A DNA stretch of 64,000 nt from Nonlabens sp. YIK11 (GTDB lineage Bacteria > Bacteroidota > Bacteroidia > Flavobacteriales > Flavobacteriaceae), in NCBI RefSeq assembly GCF_001413925.1, contig NZ_LBMJ01000001.1, forward strand, positions 2,396,001 to 2,460,000, in the 5' to 3' direction. Shown here one piece after another: positions 24,224-34,561 of the stretch. Numbering within the stretch: position 1 is the first letter of the stretch; every line of letters starts with the position of its first letter. A model generated the notes under the pieces. It ran no database searches. It saw nothing but the letters and a program-made list of their open reading frames with translations, and was not told the origin of the DNA. A program made the position numbers and the translations under genes.

Positions 24224-26352
24224 TGAAAAGAAAAGACTTCTCGAACATAACGGCAGATTTTCAATCGTTTGAAGAGCAAGCTACAGCGGCTGCTCAAAGC
24301 TCCTATGAAACCTCAGAAGGTATCTCGCTCAAAAAGCAGTATGCTAAAGAAAACTTAAACGATCTAGAACATCTTGATTTTGTAGCAGGAATAGCTCCCA
24401 ACCTACGTGGACCCTATTCCACTATGTACGTGCGCCGGCCATGGACCATTAGACAATACGCTGGTTTTTCTAGCGCGACAGAATCCAACGCCTTTTATAG
24501 AAGAAATCTTGCCGCTGGACAAAAGGGACTTTCGGTAGCTTTTGATCTTGCCACGCATCGCGGTTATGACAGTGATCATGAGCGTGTGGAAGGCGACGTG
24601 GGAAAAGCTGGCGTTGCCATTGATAGCGTTGAGGATATCAGGATCCTTTTTGATCAAATTCCGCTGGATCAAATGTCCGTTTCTATGACCATGAACGGCG
24701 CCGTGTTGCCTATCATGGCTTTTTACATCGTCGCGGCCATGGAGCAAGGTGTAGACATCGCATCGTTGAGCGGTACGATCCAGAATGATATCCTTAAGGA
24801 GTTTATGGTGCGTAATACGTACATCTATCCACCTACGCCTAGCATGCAGATTATCTCTGACATATTTGAGTATACCAGCAAGAACATGCCTAAATTCAAC
24901 TCGATCTCGATCTCGGGTTACCATATGTATGAAGCTGGCGCGACCAGTGATATTGAGTTGGCCTATACGCTGGCAGATGGTTTGGAATATGTGCGCAAAG
25001 GACTGGAAGCAGGCATGGACATAGACACTTTTGCTCCTAGACTATCCTTTTTCTGGGCCATTGGGATGAACCATTTTATGGAAATCGCCAAAATGCGCGC
25101 CGCCAGAATGCTTTGGGCAAAAATGATCAAACAATTCAATCCTAAAAATGCCAAATCACTGGCGTTAAGAACGCATTGTCAAACATCAGGCTGGTCGTTA
25201 ACGGAACAAGACCCATTTAATAATGTGGCCAGAACTACCATTGAAGCGGCTGCAGCAGCCTTTGGTGGCACACAAAGTCTTCATACCAATGCGTTGGATG
25301 AGGCGATTGCGTTGCCAACCGACTTCAGCGCGCGTATTGCTAGAAACACACAAATTTACCTACAAGAAGAAACCGGAATTACCAAAACCGTTGACCCATG
25401 GGCCGGCTCCTATTATGTAGAGTCTTTAACAGACCAGATTGCCCATAAAGCCTGGGAACTTATAGAGGAAGTTGAAGAGCTAGGCGGTATGACCAAGGCC
25501 ATTGAAGCCGGCATCCCAAAAATGCGTATCGAGGAAGCCGCTGCCAAAAAGCAGGCACGCATCGATTCCAATATAGACGTAATCGTTGGAGTGAATAAAT
25601 ACCCAAGTCCAGATGAGGATCTTATAGACACGCTGGAAGTGGACAATGCTGCCGTGAGAATTGAGCAAGTCGAACGATTGAAAAAGATCAAGGCAGATCG
25701 CAACGATGATAAAGTGAATAAAGCATTGGAAGCTTTAACCGCTTGCGCAAAAACTGGAGAAGGCAACCTACTGGAACTCGCGGTCAATGCTGCTAAGGAG
25801 CGCGCTACCTTAGGTGAGATTTCCGATGCTTTGGAAAAGGAATTTGGCCGTTACCGTGCCCAGATCAAGAGCGTTCAAGGTGTGTATAAAAAAGAGATTA
25901 TGGATGATCCCGCTTTCGCGAAAGCGCAACAATTAGCAGACGCCTTTGCAAAAAAAGAAGGTCGTAGACCACGCATCATGATTGCAAAAATGGGCCAGGA
26001 CGGTCACGATCGTGGCGCCAAGGTGGTCGCTACGGGCTATGCCGATGTAGGTTTTGACGTGGACATAGGACCGCTGTTCCAAACGCCAGCCGAAGCTGCC
26101 AAACAAGCCGTGGAAAATGATGTCCATATTCTAGGCATTTCATCGCTGGCAGCCGGCCATAAGACATTGGTACCGCAAGTGATGGAACATCTCAAAAAAT
26201 ACGGCCGTGAGGACATCATGATCATCGTGGGCGGCGTGATACCGCGCAAGGACTACCAGTTCTTGTTTGATGCTGGCGTGGCAGCCGTCTTTGGACCTGG
26301 AACCAAGATCAGTGAGGCTGCGATCGATATTCTGACCCTACTGAATGATTAA
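24220..26352 (+). CDS. mutB: Methylmalonyl-CoA mutase large subunit
   Basis: A 710-residue protein of full length. The N-terminal barrel carries the substrate-binding pattern [53 protein letters not shown] and [15 protein letters not shown]. The C-terminal cobalamin domain has [20 protein letters not shown], with the DxHxxG base-off histidine. The reaction feeds propionate and odd-chain carbon to succinyl-CoA. Close to residue 565 the 16-bp palindrome is read [19 protein letters not shown] just before the cobalamin domain, in a linker helix where relatives have a similar F-x-K-A sequence. The gene overlaps mutA by 4 bp. Confidence 0.96.
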   Translation: MMKRKDFSNITADFQSFEEQATAAAQSSYETSEGISLKKQYAKENLNDLEHLDFVAGIAPNLRGPYSTMYVRRPWTIRQYAGFSSATESNAFYRRNLAAGQKGLSVAFDLATHRGYDSDHERVEGDVGKAGVAIDSVEDIRILFDQIPLDQMSVSMTMNGAVLPIMAFYIVAAMEQGVDIASLSGTIQNDILKEFMVRNTYIYPPTPSMQIISDIFEYTSKNMPKFNSISISGYHMYEAGATSDIELAYTLADGLEYVRKGLEAGMDIDTFAPRLSFFWAIGMNHFMEIAKMRAARMLWAKMIKQFNPKNAKSLALRTHCQTSGWSLTEQDPFNNVARTTIEAAAAAFGGTQSLHTNALDEAIALPTDFSARIARNTQIYLQEETGITKTVDPWAGSYYVESLTDQIAHKAWELIEEVEELGGMTKAIEAGIPKMRIEEAAAKKQARIDSNIDVIVGVNKYPSPDEDLIDTLEVDNAAVRIEQVERLKKIKADRNDDKVNKALEALTACAKTGEGNLLELAVNAAKERATLGEISDALEKEFGRYRAQIKSVQGVYKKEIMDDPAFAKAQQLADAFAKKEGRRPRIMIAKMGQDGHDRGAKVVATGYADVGFDVDIGPLFQTPAEAAKQAVENDVHILGISSLAAGHKTLVPQVMEHLKKYGREDIMIIVGGVIPRKDYQFLFDAGVAAVFGPGTKISEAAIDILTLLND
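25911..25926. repeat. 16-bp palindrome CGCTTTCGCGAAAGCG, copy 6
   Basis: Perfect copy inside mutB, read AFAKA; the flanks CC...CA are not palindromic. Confidence 0.97.
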
Positions 26353-27137
26353 TTATTGTTTCTACGCTCTCTACGGGCTTTACGAGCAGCTTTCTTTTTG
26401 AGAAAATAAAGCTTTCGCTTTTCTCTGATGCTTAAATTATCGCGATCACGGCTCTGTAATTCTTGGATTTCTTGATCGTAAGAAGTTGTATTATCCATAC
26501 TGTTGTAGTCTCTCACATTGAACCTGAAACCTATGGCGAGATTGAAATAATTACCAACATTAAAATGATCGCCCAAGGCTGGAGCGGATTCAATTTTGTA
26601 GAAGACTTTTTCATAGCTAGGACTCAAGTAAACGGATATACCGTTGCTCAGTGCATATTCTGCGCTCGTGGTAAGTCGCAGTAGATTACCTGTATCCCTA
26701 AAGGTGCCGCCACCTTGCTCAAATCCTTGTTTATTTTTATTCTGACTGTAACCATAACCCAGATCTGCGGTAAAATTCCAATCGTCATTGAGTACATAAT
26801 CATATCCCGCAAACAGATAGGCATTAAACTTTGTGGCTCTATCGAACTGCCCTATTTCCTGAACATCCTTGACATCAAAATAATCCTGAGTCAAGGCGCC
26901 ACCTACGTAGATATTTTTATACACATCAGTTTGTAGTCTTATCCCAAAACCAGTACCACTGGCGAGTCCATTGCCTACGACGTTATCACCGTTGGGAAAA
27001 GCTCTTTGAAGGTAGATGTCTGCAGCAAAAACTCGATCTGGAATCTGAACAGCTAGTCGGCTTTCATCTTCTTGCGCAAATGCTATGCTGCTAGCTAAAA
27101 CAATATATCCTAGAACGACTTTAGTAATTGATTTCAT
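26349..27137 (-). CDS. Outer-membrane beta-barrel protein
   Basis: A 262-residue protein; start set at the ATG at 27137 because it opens a clean signal peptide ([22 protein letters not shown]). The mature part alternates aromatic and polar residues typical of beta-barrel strands ([80 protein letters not shown]). A basic tail after the barrel ([20 protein letters not shown]) is unusual for this class. It overlaps the upstream lipoprotein gene by 17 bp, suggesting one operon, and is convergent with mutB, sharing 4 bp with its end. Confidence 0.75.
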   Translation of the reverse strand: MKSITKVVLGYIVLASSIAFAQEDESRLAVQIPDRVFAADIYLQRAFPNGDNVVGNGLASGTGFGIRLQTDVYKNIYVGGALTQDYFDVKDVQEIGQFDRATKFNAYLFAGYDYVLNDDWNFTADLGYGYSQNKNKQGFEQGGGTFRDTGNLLRLTTSAEYALSNGISVYLSPSYEKVFYKIESAPALGDHFNVGNYFNLAIGFRFNVRDYNSMDNTTSYDQEIQELQSRDRDNLSIREKRKLYFLKKKAARKARRERRNNN

Positions 27138-27828
27138 AGCGCTCTGTTGGATTGTTGACAAACAATTCTTGAGTAGTTTCAGTACCTGCCTCATCAGTAA
27201 GTGAAATGGTGATGATAGAAGGATAAAAGGCTTGAAACTCAAAGTTCCCATCATCAGGATCTTCATTAATCCTCGTAAAGATCTGATTGAAAAAGCCGCA
27301 ATTACCATCTAACAGGAATTCGCCATTTTCAAAAACTTCTGAACAGGATAAATCAAAATAATTGACTTGAAGTTCAAAAACCTCTGTTGTTCCAGAAGTA
27401 TTTACAAAATCCAACCCAACCTCTGCAACGTCCTTAACCGTAATTAATGGGATGTTGAGCGTCAAGTCGTTATTAAAACTCTCGATTCCAGTCGCTACAC
27501 TAAAAATATTTTGACCATCGCGATACACATTGACAAAATATTCATTTGAAGTATCAAACAACAGCAGAAAATCTGTTTCTCCATTATTGTCAGTAACGCC
27601 TCTACCTAGCAAAAAGTCCCTACTAGGCTCTGAAAACTTGCTTATACTTGAAACAAAAGGATTGAACTCAAAGGTTCTAAAATTAGTCACTTCTACTACC
27701 GCATCATTAATGGGATTGCCTTGAGCATCAACAATTCTGGTTTTAAAGAAAGCTCTCTTATCATCATCCAGTCGTGCCTCACAGGACAATAACAAAATGG
27801 GAATGAGTAGAAGAATAAGTTTTTTCAT
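27121..27828 (-). CDS. Lipoprotein of unknown function
   Basis: A 235-residue protein from the ATG at 27828 (MKKLILLLIPILLLSCEARL), with lipobox LLSC near residue 16. The mature part starts with what looks like a carboxypeptidase-regulatory-like or Ig-like beta domain (FFKTRIVDAQGNPINDAVVE, TDNNGETDFLLLFDTSNEYF), followed by a second beta-rich domain. The cysteine pair at CSEVFENGEFLLDGNCG could bridge. The same-strand overlap with the beta-barrel gene suggests the two proteins work together at the outer membrane. Confidence 0.75.
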   Translation of the reverse strand: MKKLILLLIPILLLSCEARLDDDKRAFFKTRIVDAQGNPINDAVVEVTNFRTFEFNPFVSSISKFSEPSRDFLLGRGVTDNNGETDFLLLFDTSNEYFVNVYRDGQNIFSVATGIESFNNDLTLNIPLITVKDVAEVGLDFVNTSGTTEVFELQVNYFDLSCSEVFENGEFLLDGNCGFFNQIFTRINEDPDDGNFEFQAFYPSIITISLTDEAGTETTQELFVNNPTERYEINY

Positions 27829-27966
27829 GGGCTGGCTTTTTATTCTAGATGCAAAACTTACCATAAGGTTGCGTACTCATCAGATATTAATAATTAACTT
27901 GATGAAGATTAGATCGGCGGACTGAAAGGCCATCGCTCCTCATCGACTATTCTAAAAATAGATCTC

Positions 27967-28506
27967 ATGAAACCCTTATTCCTTTTTCTAAGCACTTTAA
28001 TTATGACCGCACCTATAATGATTTACGACTTCAATAATGAAAATGGGCTGGGCGATTGGCGCATTGAGGACGACCGTGTCATGGGCGGTATCTCACAAGG
28101 TAAAGTGGAATTGACTGAAGACGGTCACGCCAGATTTTATGGTAATGTTACCGTAGAAAGTAATGGCGGTTTTAGCTCTGTACAAAATAACTCACTGGAC
28201 ATCAAAGTAACTCCTGACCAAATCGCAAAAATCAAAGTTAAAGGTGACGGCAATACCTATCAGTTTAGAATCCAGCATTCCAACAACGCGAGAGAAAGCT
28301 ACATTAAAGAATTTGAGACCACTGGCGAGTGGCAAACTATTGAGATCAAGCTAAATGAAATGAAACCTACCTATAGAGGTAGAAATCTAAACATGCCCAA
28401 CTTTAACCACGATCAGATCAAACACGCGAGATTTTTGATTGCCACAAAAAAAGTGGATCAAAAATTTGAATTGTTGATTGACTGTATCGAGTTAATTGAT
28501 GCCTAA
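27967..28506 (+). CDS. CIA30 family protein
   Basis: A 179-residue protein. After a weak hydrophobic start (MKPLFLFLSTLIMTAPIMI) it shows the CIA30 jelly-roll pattern: IYDFNNENGLGDWRIEDDRV, MGGISQGKVELTEDGHARFY, GGFSSVQNN, YQFRIQHSNNARESYIKEFE and RFLIATKKVDQKFELLIDCI. In eukaryotes the domain helps complex I assembly; in bacteria the role is not established. It is convergent with the next gene, the stop codons overlapping by 4 bp. Confidence 0.88.
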   Translation: MKPLFLFLSTLIMTAPIMIYDFNNENGLGDWRIEDDRVMGGISQGKVELTEDGHARFYGNVTVESNGGFSSVQNNSLDIKVTPDQIAKIKVKGDGNTYQFRIQHSNNARESYIKEFETTGEWQTIEIKLNEMKPTYRGRNLNMPNFNHDQIKHARFLIATKKVDQKFELLIDCIELIDA

Positions 28507-29234
28507 TCCACAATCGTGTCAGTGGCAAGATATTTATCATTCTTGTTGTAGTACCACTTGCGCACCTTAGGCATTTTGATGCCGTTGGTTTTGTACTCTT
28601 CGGATAGTAAAATGAACTCACCAGATTTTGGATCCTTGACTCGAGGTTCTTTTTGCTTGTAGAATTGATAAGCTTCCATGCGATACGTTTCTGGGTCAAA
28701 ATAAAAGAACCAGATATCGCTGCCAACGCTGGGATCATAATCTGCGCGCAGTACTAGATATTCCTTTTCCTTCAACATTTTACGCTCCACTTCATAAGAG
28801 ATTACAGTGCCTTTATCCTTTAATTTCATGGGCAAGCCGTAAAGGTATGTGTAGTAGTCACGCATAAAAACGGCACGTTTAAAATCTTCCTTTCCCATTA
28901 CAAAAGTGGTGTCCATTTGCGATAGATCCATCTTTGCGGCGGTCACGATACTGTCTTTAAGTACGGTATATTCATTGACGATGTCACCACGTTTGGAAAC
29001 CAATTCAAAACTTTTTGCCGGCAAATTGATCTTGATGTTACTGGTGCGGTCTTCCATATCTGGTGATGTGGTCAATATCTCCAGACTGTCTGCAAATCGC
29101 GACCAGTTTCCCTTGGGGTCGTGGTACGCAATCGCTTTTTCCAACAACTGTGGTCCTGTTAATTGTGGTGGTGTTTGTTGTGAGTTCGCTTTCGCGAAAG
29201 CGAAACAAACCATAATCAAGTAACTATGTTTCAT
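28503..29234 (-). CDS. Exported DUF6503-like protein
   Basis: A 243-residue protein from the ATG at 29234. The signal peptide is short (MKHSYLIMVCFAFAKANSQQ), with AFAKA at the predicted cleavage point supplied by the 16-bp palindrome. The body (QLLEKAIAYHDPKGNWSRFA, LPAKSFELVSKRGDIVNEYT, RAVFMRDYYTYLYGLPMKLK, VLRADYDPSVGSDIWFFYFD, MEAYQFYKQ, IKMPKVRKWYYNKNDKYLAT) matches a conserved Bacteroidota family I know as DUF6503, resembling the lipoprotein-binding LolA/LolB beta half-barrel. Function unproven. Confidence 0.75.
   Translation of the reverse strand: MKHSYLIMVCFAFAKANSQQTPPQLTGPQLLEKAIAYHDPKGNWSRFADSLEILTTSPDMEDRTSNIKINLPAKSFELVSKRGDIVNEYTVLKDSIVTAAKMDLSQMDTTFVMGKEDFKRAVFMRDYYTYLYGLPMKLKDKGTVISYEVERKMLKEKEYLVLRADYDPSVGSDIWFFYFDPETYRMEAYQFYKQKEPRVKDPKSGEFILLSEEYKTNGIKMPKVRKWYYNKNDKYLATDTIVD
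29187..29202. repeat. 16-bp palindrome CGCTTTCGCGAAAGCG, copy 7
   Basis: Perfect copy in the 20-bp form, in the signal peptide of the preceding gene, read FAFAKAN. Confidence 0.97.
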
Positions 29235-29323
29235 AAATTCTGCATATTTGAAGCACACTGCGCGTTTGATCTGAAGAAACGTCAATGAGATATCGGAATT
29301 ATTTGAAACCAAAAATATGCCAA

Positions 29324-30136
29324 ATGATGACAGCTAGAATCTTTAAAATCAGTTTTTTGCTTCTTTTCATTGCTGCGAGCTTTACCGCTTGTAATGAAAA
29401 TCCAAATGCCGAAATGGTTGAAAATGTGGATATGTTTCCAATGCTAGAACCTGAACAGGAAGCCGTCGAGATCACTGATCGTAAATTGATCACCAATGGC
29501 AGGATTGAATTTGAAACCAACGATATTTCACAGACCAGAAATAACATCATCACTGCCGTCAATAAACATCGTGGCTATATTGCTGCAGATGAGGAGTCCA
29601 GCTCCACCGGTCGTAAAACCAATACTATCACCATACGCGTTCCCTCAAAAAACTTTGACAACTTACTGTCAGATGCCACTGCTGGCGTGGACCGGTTGGA
29701 CTACAAAACCATTAACGTAAAGGATGTCACTGAAGAATTTCTGGATGTCGAGGCTCGTTTAAAAACGAAAAAAGAACTGGAAGGTCGTTATCTGGAAATC
29801 TTGGAACAAGCCAAAAATGTAACCGATATTCTAGAAATTGAAAGGCAGATCGCAGTTCTTAGGTCTGATATTGAAAGTTTTGAAGGACGCTTAAAATATC
29901 TGGAAAACCAGGTCTCCTACTCGACCCTTCATATTTCGTTTTATGAATCCACTCCAGAATTGAGCTACAACAAAAACCGATTTTCTGAGAGTTTTGCTAA
30001 TGGCTGGGACAATCTGGTGTGGTTCTTCATCGGGTTGATCAACATCTGGCCCTTTATCATTGTTTTGATCGCGCTAGTGATCCTTTTTAGATATCTGCGC
30101 AGGAGAAGAAGAATACGTAAAAGATTGCGTGACTAG
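29324..30136 (+). CDS. DUF4349 domain lipoprotein
   Basis: A 270-residue protein from the ATG at 29324 ([20 protein letters not shown], lipobox near FTAC). The DUF4349 body includes [51 protein letters not shown] and [20 protein letters not shown], with a coiled-coil region (about residues 145-200) and [12 protein letters not shown]-terminal membrane segment (about residues 238-258, [17 protein letters not shown]) is followed by a basic tail. An upstream in-frame ATG at 29285 would add a charged extension and is rejected. Function unknown; often an envelope protein. Confidence 0.85.
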   Translation: MMTARIFKISFLLLFIAASFTACNENPNAEMVENVDMFPMLEPEQEAVEITDRKLITNGRIEFETNDISQTRNNIITAVNKHRGYIAADEESSSTGRKTNTITIRVPSKNFDNLLSDATAGVDRLDYKTINVKDVTEEFLDVEARLKTKKELEGRYLEILEQAKNVTDILEIERQIAVLRSDIESFEGRLKYLENQVSYSTLHISFYESTPELSYNKNRFSESFANGWDNLVWFFIGLINIWPFIIVLIALVILFRYLRRRRRIRKRLRD

Positions 30137-30483
30137 CTTTTGTGCATGAAGGCTTGCTTGGCTCTAAGCGTGGCTTCATCTTCCACTACATCCTCATCAG
30201 GAACGCAGCAATCTACGGGACACACGGCAGCACACTGTGGCTCTTCATGGAAACCTACACATTCCGTACACTTGTCTGGAACGATGTAATAGAACTCATC
30301 GCTCACAGGCTCTTGGGTCTCGTTAGCATCCACTTCCTTGCCAGATGGCAAGACCACGTTGCCATCCAGATCAGTTCCATCTGCATATCGCCAGTCATCT
30401 GCCGCTTCATAGATTGCCGTGTTGGGGCATTCCGGTTCGCAGGCTCCGCAATTGATACATTCGTCCGTGATGATGATCGCCAT
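30133..30483 (-). CDS. 4Fe-4S ferredoxin
   Basis: A 116-residue protein. The start at 30483 gives the normal ferredoxin opening ([20 protein letters not shown]). The two clusters are bound by [12 protein letters not shown] and by [20 protein letters not shown], the second with the extended spacing of YfhL-type ferredoxins. The protein is the usual small electron carrier of this phylum. It is divergent from the acyl-CoA reductase gene with a clear -33/-7 promoter on the minus strand; its end overlaps the DUF4349 gene by 4 bp. Confidence 0.93.
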   Translation of the reverse strand: MAIIITDECINCGACEPECPNTAIYEAADDWRYADGTDLDGNVVLPSGKEVDANETQEPVSDEFYYIVPDKCTECVGFHEEPQCAAVCPVDCCVPDEDVVEDEATLRAKQAFMHKS

Positions 30484-30505
30484 AGCTGTTTTCTTTACTT
30501 TTGTG

Positions 30506-30536
30506 CAAAAATAAGATTCATTGCCTGTTAAGCCAA
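30506..30536 (-). promoter_or_regulatory. Flavobacterial promoter for ferredoxin
   Basis: On the minus strand TTG (30536-30534), a 20-bp spacer and TATTTTTG (30513-30506) match the TTG-N17-23-TAnnTTTG consensus. The box overlaps the start region of the divergent gene. Confidence 0.72.
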
Positions 30537-31639
30537 TTAATACCTCGTTAAATGATAGGGTTTCCGCTTTCGCGAAAGCGGGAAAAATTCTATCCCAATA
30601 CCTAGCATCAGACCACAGTGCCATCGACATCGATGAGGACTTGTGGGCCATTACCATTAACCAAACCCTAACGCTCGCCGAGCAGAAAAATTCCTGGTTT
30701 ACTCGTGACAATCTGCTGTTTGCGCTGGAACAATGGTCGCAAGCCTTAACGGTTGAGCATCTCAATAATTGGTTGGAGCCTTATCACCTGAAGAATGTCG
30801 AGCCTAAAAAAGTCGCCGTCATCGCTGCGGGAAATATTCCTTTAGTGGGATTTCATGATGTACTTTGTATCATTTTGACAGGACATTTTGCACAAATCAA
30901 AACCAGCAGCAACGATGATGTGCTGTTGCCTTTAATCTTGAAACTGGCCAGCGCAGATGTACCGGCACTGGAAGAATCTTTTGAGTTTACTGAAGATCGC
31001 CTGACCGATTTTGATGCGGTCATCGCCACTGGCAGTAACAATACAGCTCGATATTTTGAGCATTACTTTGGCAAGAAGCCTAACATCATACGCAAGAATC
31101 GGAATTCTATCGCCATACTCACTGGAGATGAAACCCACGAGGAACTGGTCGCGTTGAGTGATGATGTGTTTTTATTTTTTGGATTGGGATGTCGCAGTGT
31201 GAGTCACATTAAGGTGCCGGAGAATTATAATTTTGACGCCTTTTTCAAGGCCATGTATGAAAAACGAGAGTTGATCAATTACATCAAGTACTCCAACAAT
31301 TATGATTATAATAAAGCGGTTTATTTGATGAGCGAGTTCAAGTTATTGGACAACGAGTTCCTGATCATCAAGGAAGAAACCGAAAGCTATGCCTCACCTA
31401 TTGCGTCGCTTGGGTACAGCTCTTATGCTACCAACGATGACTTGGTGGCAGAAATCACTGCCCATGCAGAAGATTTGCAATGCGTGGTTGCCAATCAAAA
31501 AGTGCAGCAGACACTAGAACCATCTTTAAAAGCTATGGCAGCACCACAGTTGGTTGATTTTGGAGAAACCCAAAAACCTGGACTAGCTGATTATGCAGAT
31601 GGTGTGGACACGATACATTTTCTGTTGACATTATCTTAA
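30521..31639 (+). CDS. LuxC-like acyl-CoA reductase
   Basis: A 372-residue protein of the LuxC/acyl-CoA reductase family ([100 protein letters not shown]). It is predicted to reduce an acyl-CoA with NADPH; the substrate is unknown. No ATG fits; a TTG at 30521 gives [20 protein letters not shown], so the start is tentative. The 16-bp palindrome encodes AFAKA near residue 15. It is followed by serC and serA on the same strand. Confidence 0.85.
   Translation: MPVKPINTSLNDRVSAFAKAGKILSQYLASDHSAIDIDEDLWAITINQTLTLAEQKNSWFTRDNLLFALEQWSQALTVEHLNNWLEPYHLKNVEPKKVAVIAAGNIPLVGFHDVLCIILTGHFAQIKTSSNDDVLLPLILKLASADVPALEESFEFTEDRLTDFDAVIATGSNNTARYFEHYFGKKPNIIRKNRNSIAILTGDETHEELVALSDDVFLFFGLGCRSVSHIKVPENYNFDAFFKAMYEKRELINYIKYSNNYDYNKAVYLMSEFKLLDNEFLIIKEETESYASPIASLGYSSYATNDDLVAEITAHAEDLQCVVANQKVQQTLEPSLKAMAAPQLVDFGETQKPGLADYADGVDTIHFLLTLS
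30565..30580. repeat. 16-bp palindrome CGCTTTCGCGAAAGCG, copy 8
   Basis: Perfect copy at the N-terminus of the acyl-CoA reductase, read AFAKA; flanks TC...GG. Confidence 0.97.
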
Positions 31640-31709
31640 AAACTTATCGCTTTCATAACATAGTTAAAAGGGCATTTTTGCACCTTTGTGTAAACCTAAA
31701 TCCTAGTAT

Positions 31710-32771
31710 ATGCTTAAGTATAATTTTAGCGCCGGTCCATGCGTGCTACCACAAGAAGTTCTCAAAAAAGCAGCTGATGCTATCCTCAACTTCAACGATT
31801 TAAGTATTCTTGAGATTTCTCACCGCAGCAAGGATTTTATCGCTGTAATGGATAAAGCACAAGCACTGGCACTAGAACATTTAGGATTGACAGGTAAAGG
31901 ATATTCAGCTTTGTATTTAGGTGGTGGCGCTAGTATGCAATTTCTTATGGTAGCCTATAACTTATTGGAAAAAAAGGCCGCTTATTTGAATACGGGAACC
32001 TGGTCTGATAAAGCGATCAAAGAAGCTAAAATGTTTGGTGAAGTAAATGTGGTGGCCTCATCAAAAGATGACAATTACAATCACATTCCAAAAGGTTATA
32101 CCGTACCTGATGATGTGGATTACTTTCACTTCCAGACAAATAATACCATTTTTGGAACACAATTACATGAAACGCCAGAGGTAAATGTACCATTAGTTTG
32201 TGACATGAGTAGTGATATCATGTCTCGTAAGCGTGATTTTGAAAAATATGATTTGATCTATGCCGGTGCCCAGAAAAATATGGGACCAGCTGGTACCACA
32301 CTTGTAGTGGTTAAAGATGAAATTCTAGGAAAGGTTTCCAGACAAATTCCTTCCATGCTCAATTATAAAGTTCACATTGAGAAGGAATCCATGTTCAACA
32401 CGCCACCTGTATTTCCTATCTATGCTACTATGTTGACATTGGAGTGGTTGAAAGATAATGGAGGCATTGATTGGATTGAAAAAATCAATGACCAAAAGGC
32501 AGAAATGGTATATAGCGAGATTGATAGAAACCCGTTGTTTAAAGGGTTTGTAATCAACAAAGAAGATCGTTCAAAAATGAACGCTACCTTTTCTCTACAT
32601 GATGAATCACTTGCAGAGCGCTTTAATGCCATGGTAAAAGAAGCTGGAATCAACGGTTTGAATGGTCACAGATCTGTAGGTGGCTACCGCGCCAGCATGT
32701 ACAATGCTTTGAGTGTGGAAAGTGTGCAGACCTTAGTAGATACCATGAAAGAACTGGAACGTACGGCTTAA
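31710..32771 (+). CDS. serC: Phosphoserine aminotransferase
   Basis: A 353-residue PLP enzyme of fold type I. Conserved segments are NFSAGPCVLPQEVLKKAADA, GLTGKGYSALYLGGGASMQF, AYLNTGTWSDKAIKEAK, the lysine region DLIYAGAQKNMGPAGTTLVV (the PLP lysine is in AQKN), and the end GLNGHRSVGGYRASMYNALS. It makes phosphoserine from 3-phosphohydroxypyruvate and glutamate. It lies just upstream of serA, so the two steps of serine synthesis are together. Length is normal. Confidence 0.96.
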   Translation: MLKYNFSAGPCVLPQEVLKKAADAILNFNDLSILEISHRSKDFIAVMDKAQALALEHLGLTGKGYSALYLGGGASMQFLMVAYNLLEKKAAYLNTGTWSDKAIKEAKMFGEVNVVASSKDDNYNHIPKGYTVPDDVDYFHFQTNNTIFGTQLHETPEVNVPLVCDMSSDIMSRKRDFEKYDLIYAGAQKNMGPAGTTLVVVKDEILGKVSRQIPSMLNYKVHIEKESMFNTPPVFPIYATMLTLEWLKDNGGIDWIEKINDQKAEMVYSEIDRNPLFKGFVINKEDRSKMNATFSLHDESLAERFNAMVKEAGINGLNGHRSVGGYRASMYNALSVESVQTLVDTMKELERTA

Positions 32772-32943
32772 TGAATTATGATCTCGTTTTCTAACAAATT
32801 TGATTCACAAAGAATATTTTTGATAAATATAGAACTGCGGATACGTAAACACTATCAACGCATCATCATCAAAACAATTACAGCTATAGACAAATGGCTG
32901 GATCACAAAACGTCGCCTTACAGCGATGCTCAAAACAAGAAAT

Positions 32944-33903
32944 ATGAGTAAAAAGGTACTGGCCAATGATGGCGTTTCCCAAAGCGGAATAGATAAATTG
33001 AAAGCTAACGGTTATGAAGTCATAACCACAAATGTGGCTCAAGAGCAACTACAGGATTACATCAATAAACATGAGATTGACGTGTTACTAGTACGATCTG
33101 CGACTACCGCTCGTCAAGATCTTATTGACAACTGTCCTAGCCTTAAAATCATAGGTCGTGGCGGTGTAGGTATGGATAACATTGATGTACAATATGCTCG
33201 AGATAAAGGACTTAAAGTCATCAACACACCTGCAGCGAGCAGCGCTAGTGTGGCAGAACTTGTTTTTGCACACTTATATGGTGGTGTGAGGTTCTTGTAC
33301 GATTCCAATAGAAACATGCCACTAGAAGGTGATAGTAATTTTAAAGGATTGAAAAAAGCGTACGGTGCTGGTGTTGAACTGCGTGGCAAAACTATAGGGA
33401 TTATCGGTATAGGACGTATAGGACAAGAAGTTGCTAAAATCGCTGCTGGAGTTGGAATGAAGGTAATCGCTCACGATAGCTTTGCAGAAAAAGCACCAAC
33501 CATTTCATGGAAACTTTTTGACGGTCAGGAAATCAAAGTAGAGATTCCGCTAGTGGAAAAAGAGGAACTGCTCAAAACTTCGGATTTTGTTACCCTTCAC
33601 GTTCCTGCTCAAAAAGAGTATGTCTTAGGCAAAAAAGAATTTGCCATGATGAAAAAAGGAAGCGCTGTAGTTAACGCTGCTCGTGGTGGAGTCCTAGATG
33701 AAGTTGCACTGGTAGAAGCTCTAGAAAATGAGCACTTAAGTTTTGCAGCCTTGGACGTTTTTGAAAAAGAGCCTGCTCCAGAAGTTACCCTCATGATGAA
33801 CAGTAAATTGTCACTTACACCTCACATCGGTGCAGCGACTAATGAAGCTCAGGACCGTATAGGTGAAGAACTGGCAGATCAGATCATAGCTATTTTAGGA
33901 TAA
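32944..33903 (+). CDS. serA: D-3-phosphoglycerate dehydrogenase
   Basis: A 319-residue protein from the ATG at 32944 (MSKKVLANDGVSQSGIDKL); an upstream TTG would add six residues. It has the D-hydroxyacid dehydrogenase fold with NAD loop GIIGIGRIGQEVAKIAAGVG, NCPSLKIIGRGGVGMDNIDV, VVNAARGGVLDEVALVEALE, and the catalytic pair in LDVFEKEPAP and LTPHIGAATNEAQDRIG. It lacks the C-terminal ACT domain, i.e. it is the short, probably serine-insensitive type. It catalyses the first step of serine synthesis. It is followed by a terminator. Confidence 0.95.
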   Translation: MSKKVLANDGVSQSGIDKLKANGYEVITTNVAQEQLQDYINKHEIDVLLVRSATTARQDLIDNCPSLKIIGRGGVGMDNIDVQYARDKGLKVINTPAASSASVAELVFAHLYGGVRFLYDSNRNMPLEGDSNFKGLKKAYGAGVELRGKTIGIIGIGRIGQEVAKIAAGVGMKVIAHDSFAEKAPTISWKLFDGQEIKVEIPLVEKEELLKTSDFVTLHVPAQKEYVLGKKEFAMMKKGSAVVNAARGGVLDEVALVEALENEHLSFAALDVFEKEPAPEVTLMMNSKLSLTPHIGAATNEAQDRIGEELADQIIAILG

Positions 33904-33924
33904 TTCTAGTCTGTATAGGATTAC

Positions 33925-33953
33925 AACGCACTTCGATAGAGGTGCGTTTTTTC
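33925..33953 (+). terminator. Rho-independent terminator after serA
   Basis: AACGCAC(TT) / (AG)GTGCGTT stem around CGATAG, with a following T run, ends the serC-serA unit. Confidence 0.88.
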
Positions 33954-34052
33954 TTTCATAAAATCAACGTAGCTTAGATTATCTTTAATGACCTAAATCT
34001 ATCTTACTGAAGTTAAAATAGTTAACAGCTGTTATTTGTAAACTAAACGACC

Positions 34053-34427
34053 ATGATTAAACTCGTCAATAGAGAGAATCCAGATATTCTCGCCTTCATG
34101 ATCAAAACCCAGATGGAACAAGAAGATGTGGACTGGCTGGTAGAACGCATTGACCAGAAATACTCGAGAACCAAAACTGCCGTGTCTCTCTATGTAAAGT
34201 TTGAGGATTTTGAAGAACTTACCTTGAGCACTTCCTGGGAATATTTTAAAATGCTGCTGGAATATGTAATTGACCTCATCAAATCGGTCAAAAAGGTGGC
34301 TGTAGTGACCGCTAACGCTGCCCTAAGAAAAAAATTGAATATGGAGTTTATGTTGATCCCAACGATTAGCTGTAAAACTTTTGATGTCGATGAAGATCAT
34401 GAATCGCTTGAATGGCTTGAGAAATAA
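34053..34427 (+). CDS. SpoIIAA/STAS-like protein
   Basis: A 124-residue soluble protein. The pattern MIKLVNRENPDILAFMIKTQ, VSLYVKFEDFEELTLSTSWE, YFKMLLEYVIDLIKSVKKVA and VVTANAALRKKLNMEFMLI is that of the SpoIIAA-like/YdhG-type family (STAS fold, PF11964-like). Members are small and of uncertain function. The gene stands alone between two spacers. Family call moderate, role unknown. Confidence 0.7.
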   Translation: MIKLVNRENPDILAFMIKTQMEQEDVDWLVERIDQKYSRTKTAVSLYVKFEDFEELTLSTSWEYFKMLLEYVIDLIKSVKKVAVVTANAALRKKLNMEFMLIPTISCKTFDVDEDHESLEWLEK

Positions 34428-34478
34428 GCTGTATACTAATTCCTATGTTGAATTAAGAACTAGGCTTTAAATGTATTC

Positions 34479-34494
34479 GCTTTCGCGAAAGCGA
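34479..34494. repeat. 16-bp palindrome CGCTTTCGCGAAAGCG, copy 9
   Basis: Perfect copy in the 20-bp form, intergenic, 68 bp before the DUF937 gene start. Confidence 0.97.
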
Positions 34495-34561
34495 AATAAT
34501 ATAATCTTCCTACAAAATACTTTCACGTTTATTTGTATTTTGACTCCCAAACCAACCTATT

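Noticed and set aside
25930..25960. A second copy of the palindrome in mutB because the protein repeats AFAK
   Set aside because: The DNA there (GCCTTTGCAAAAAAAG) does not match the palindrome; only the peptide is similar.
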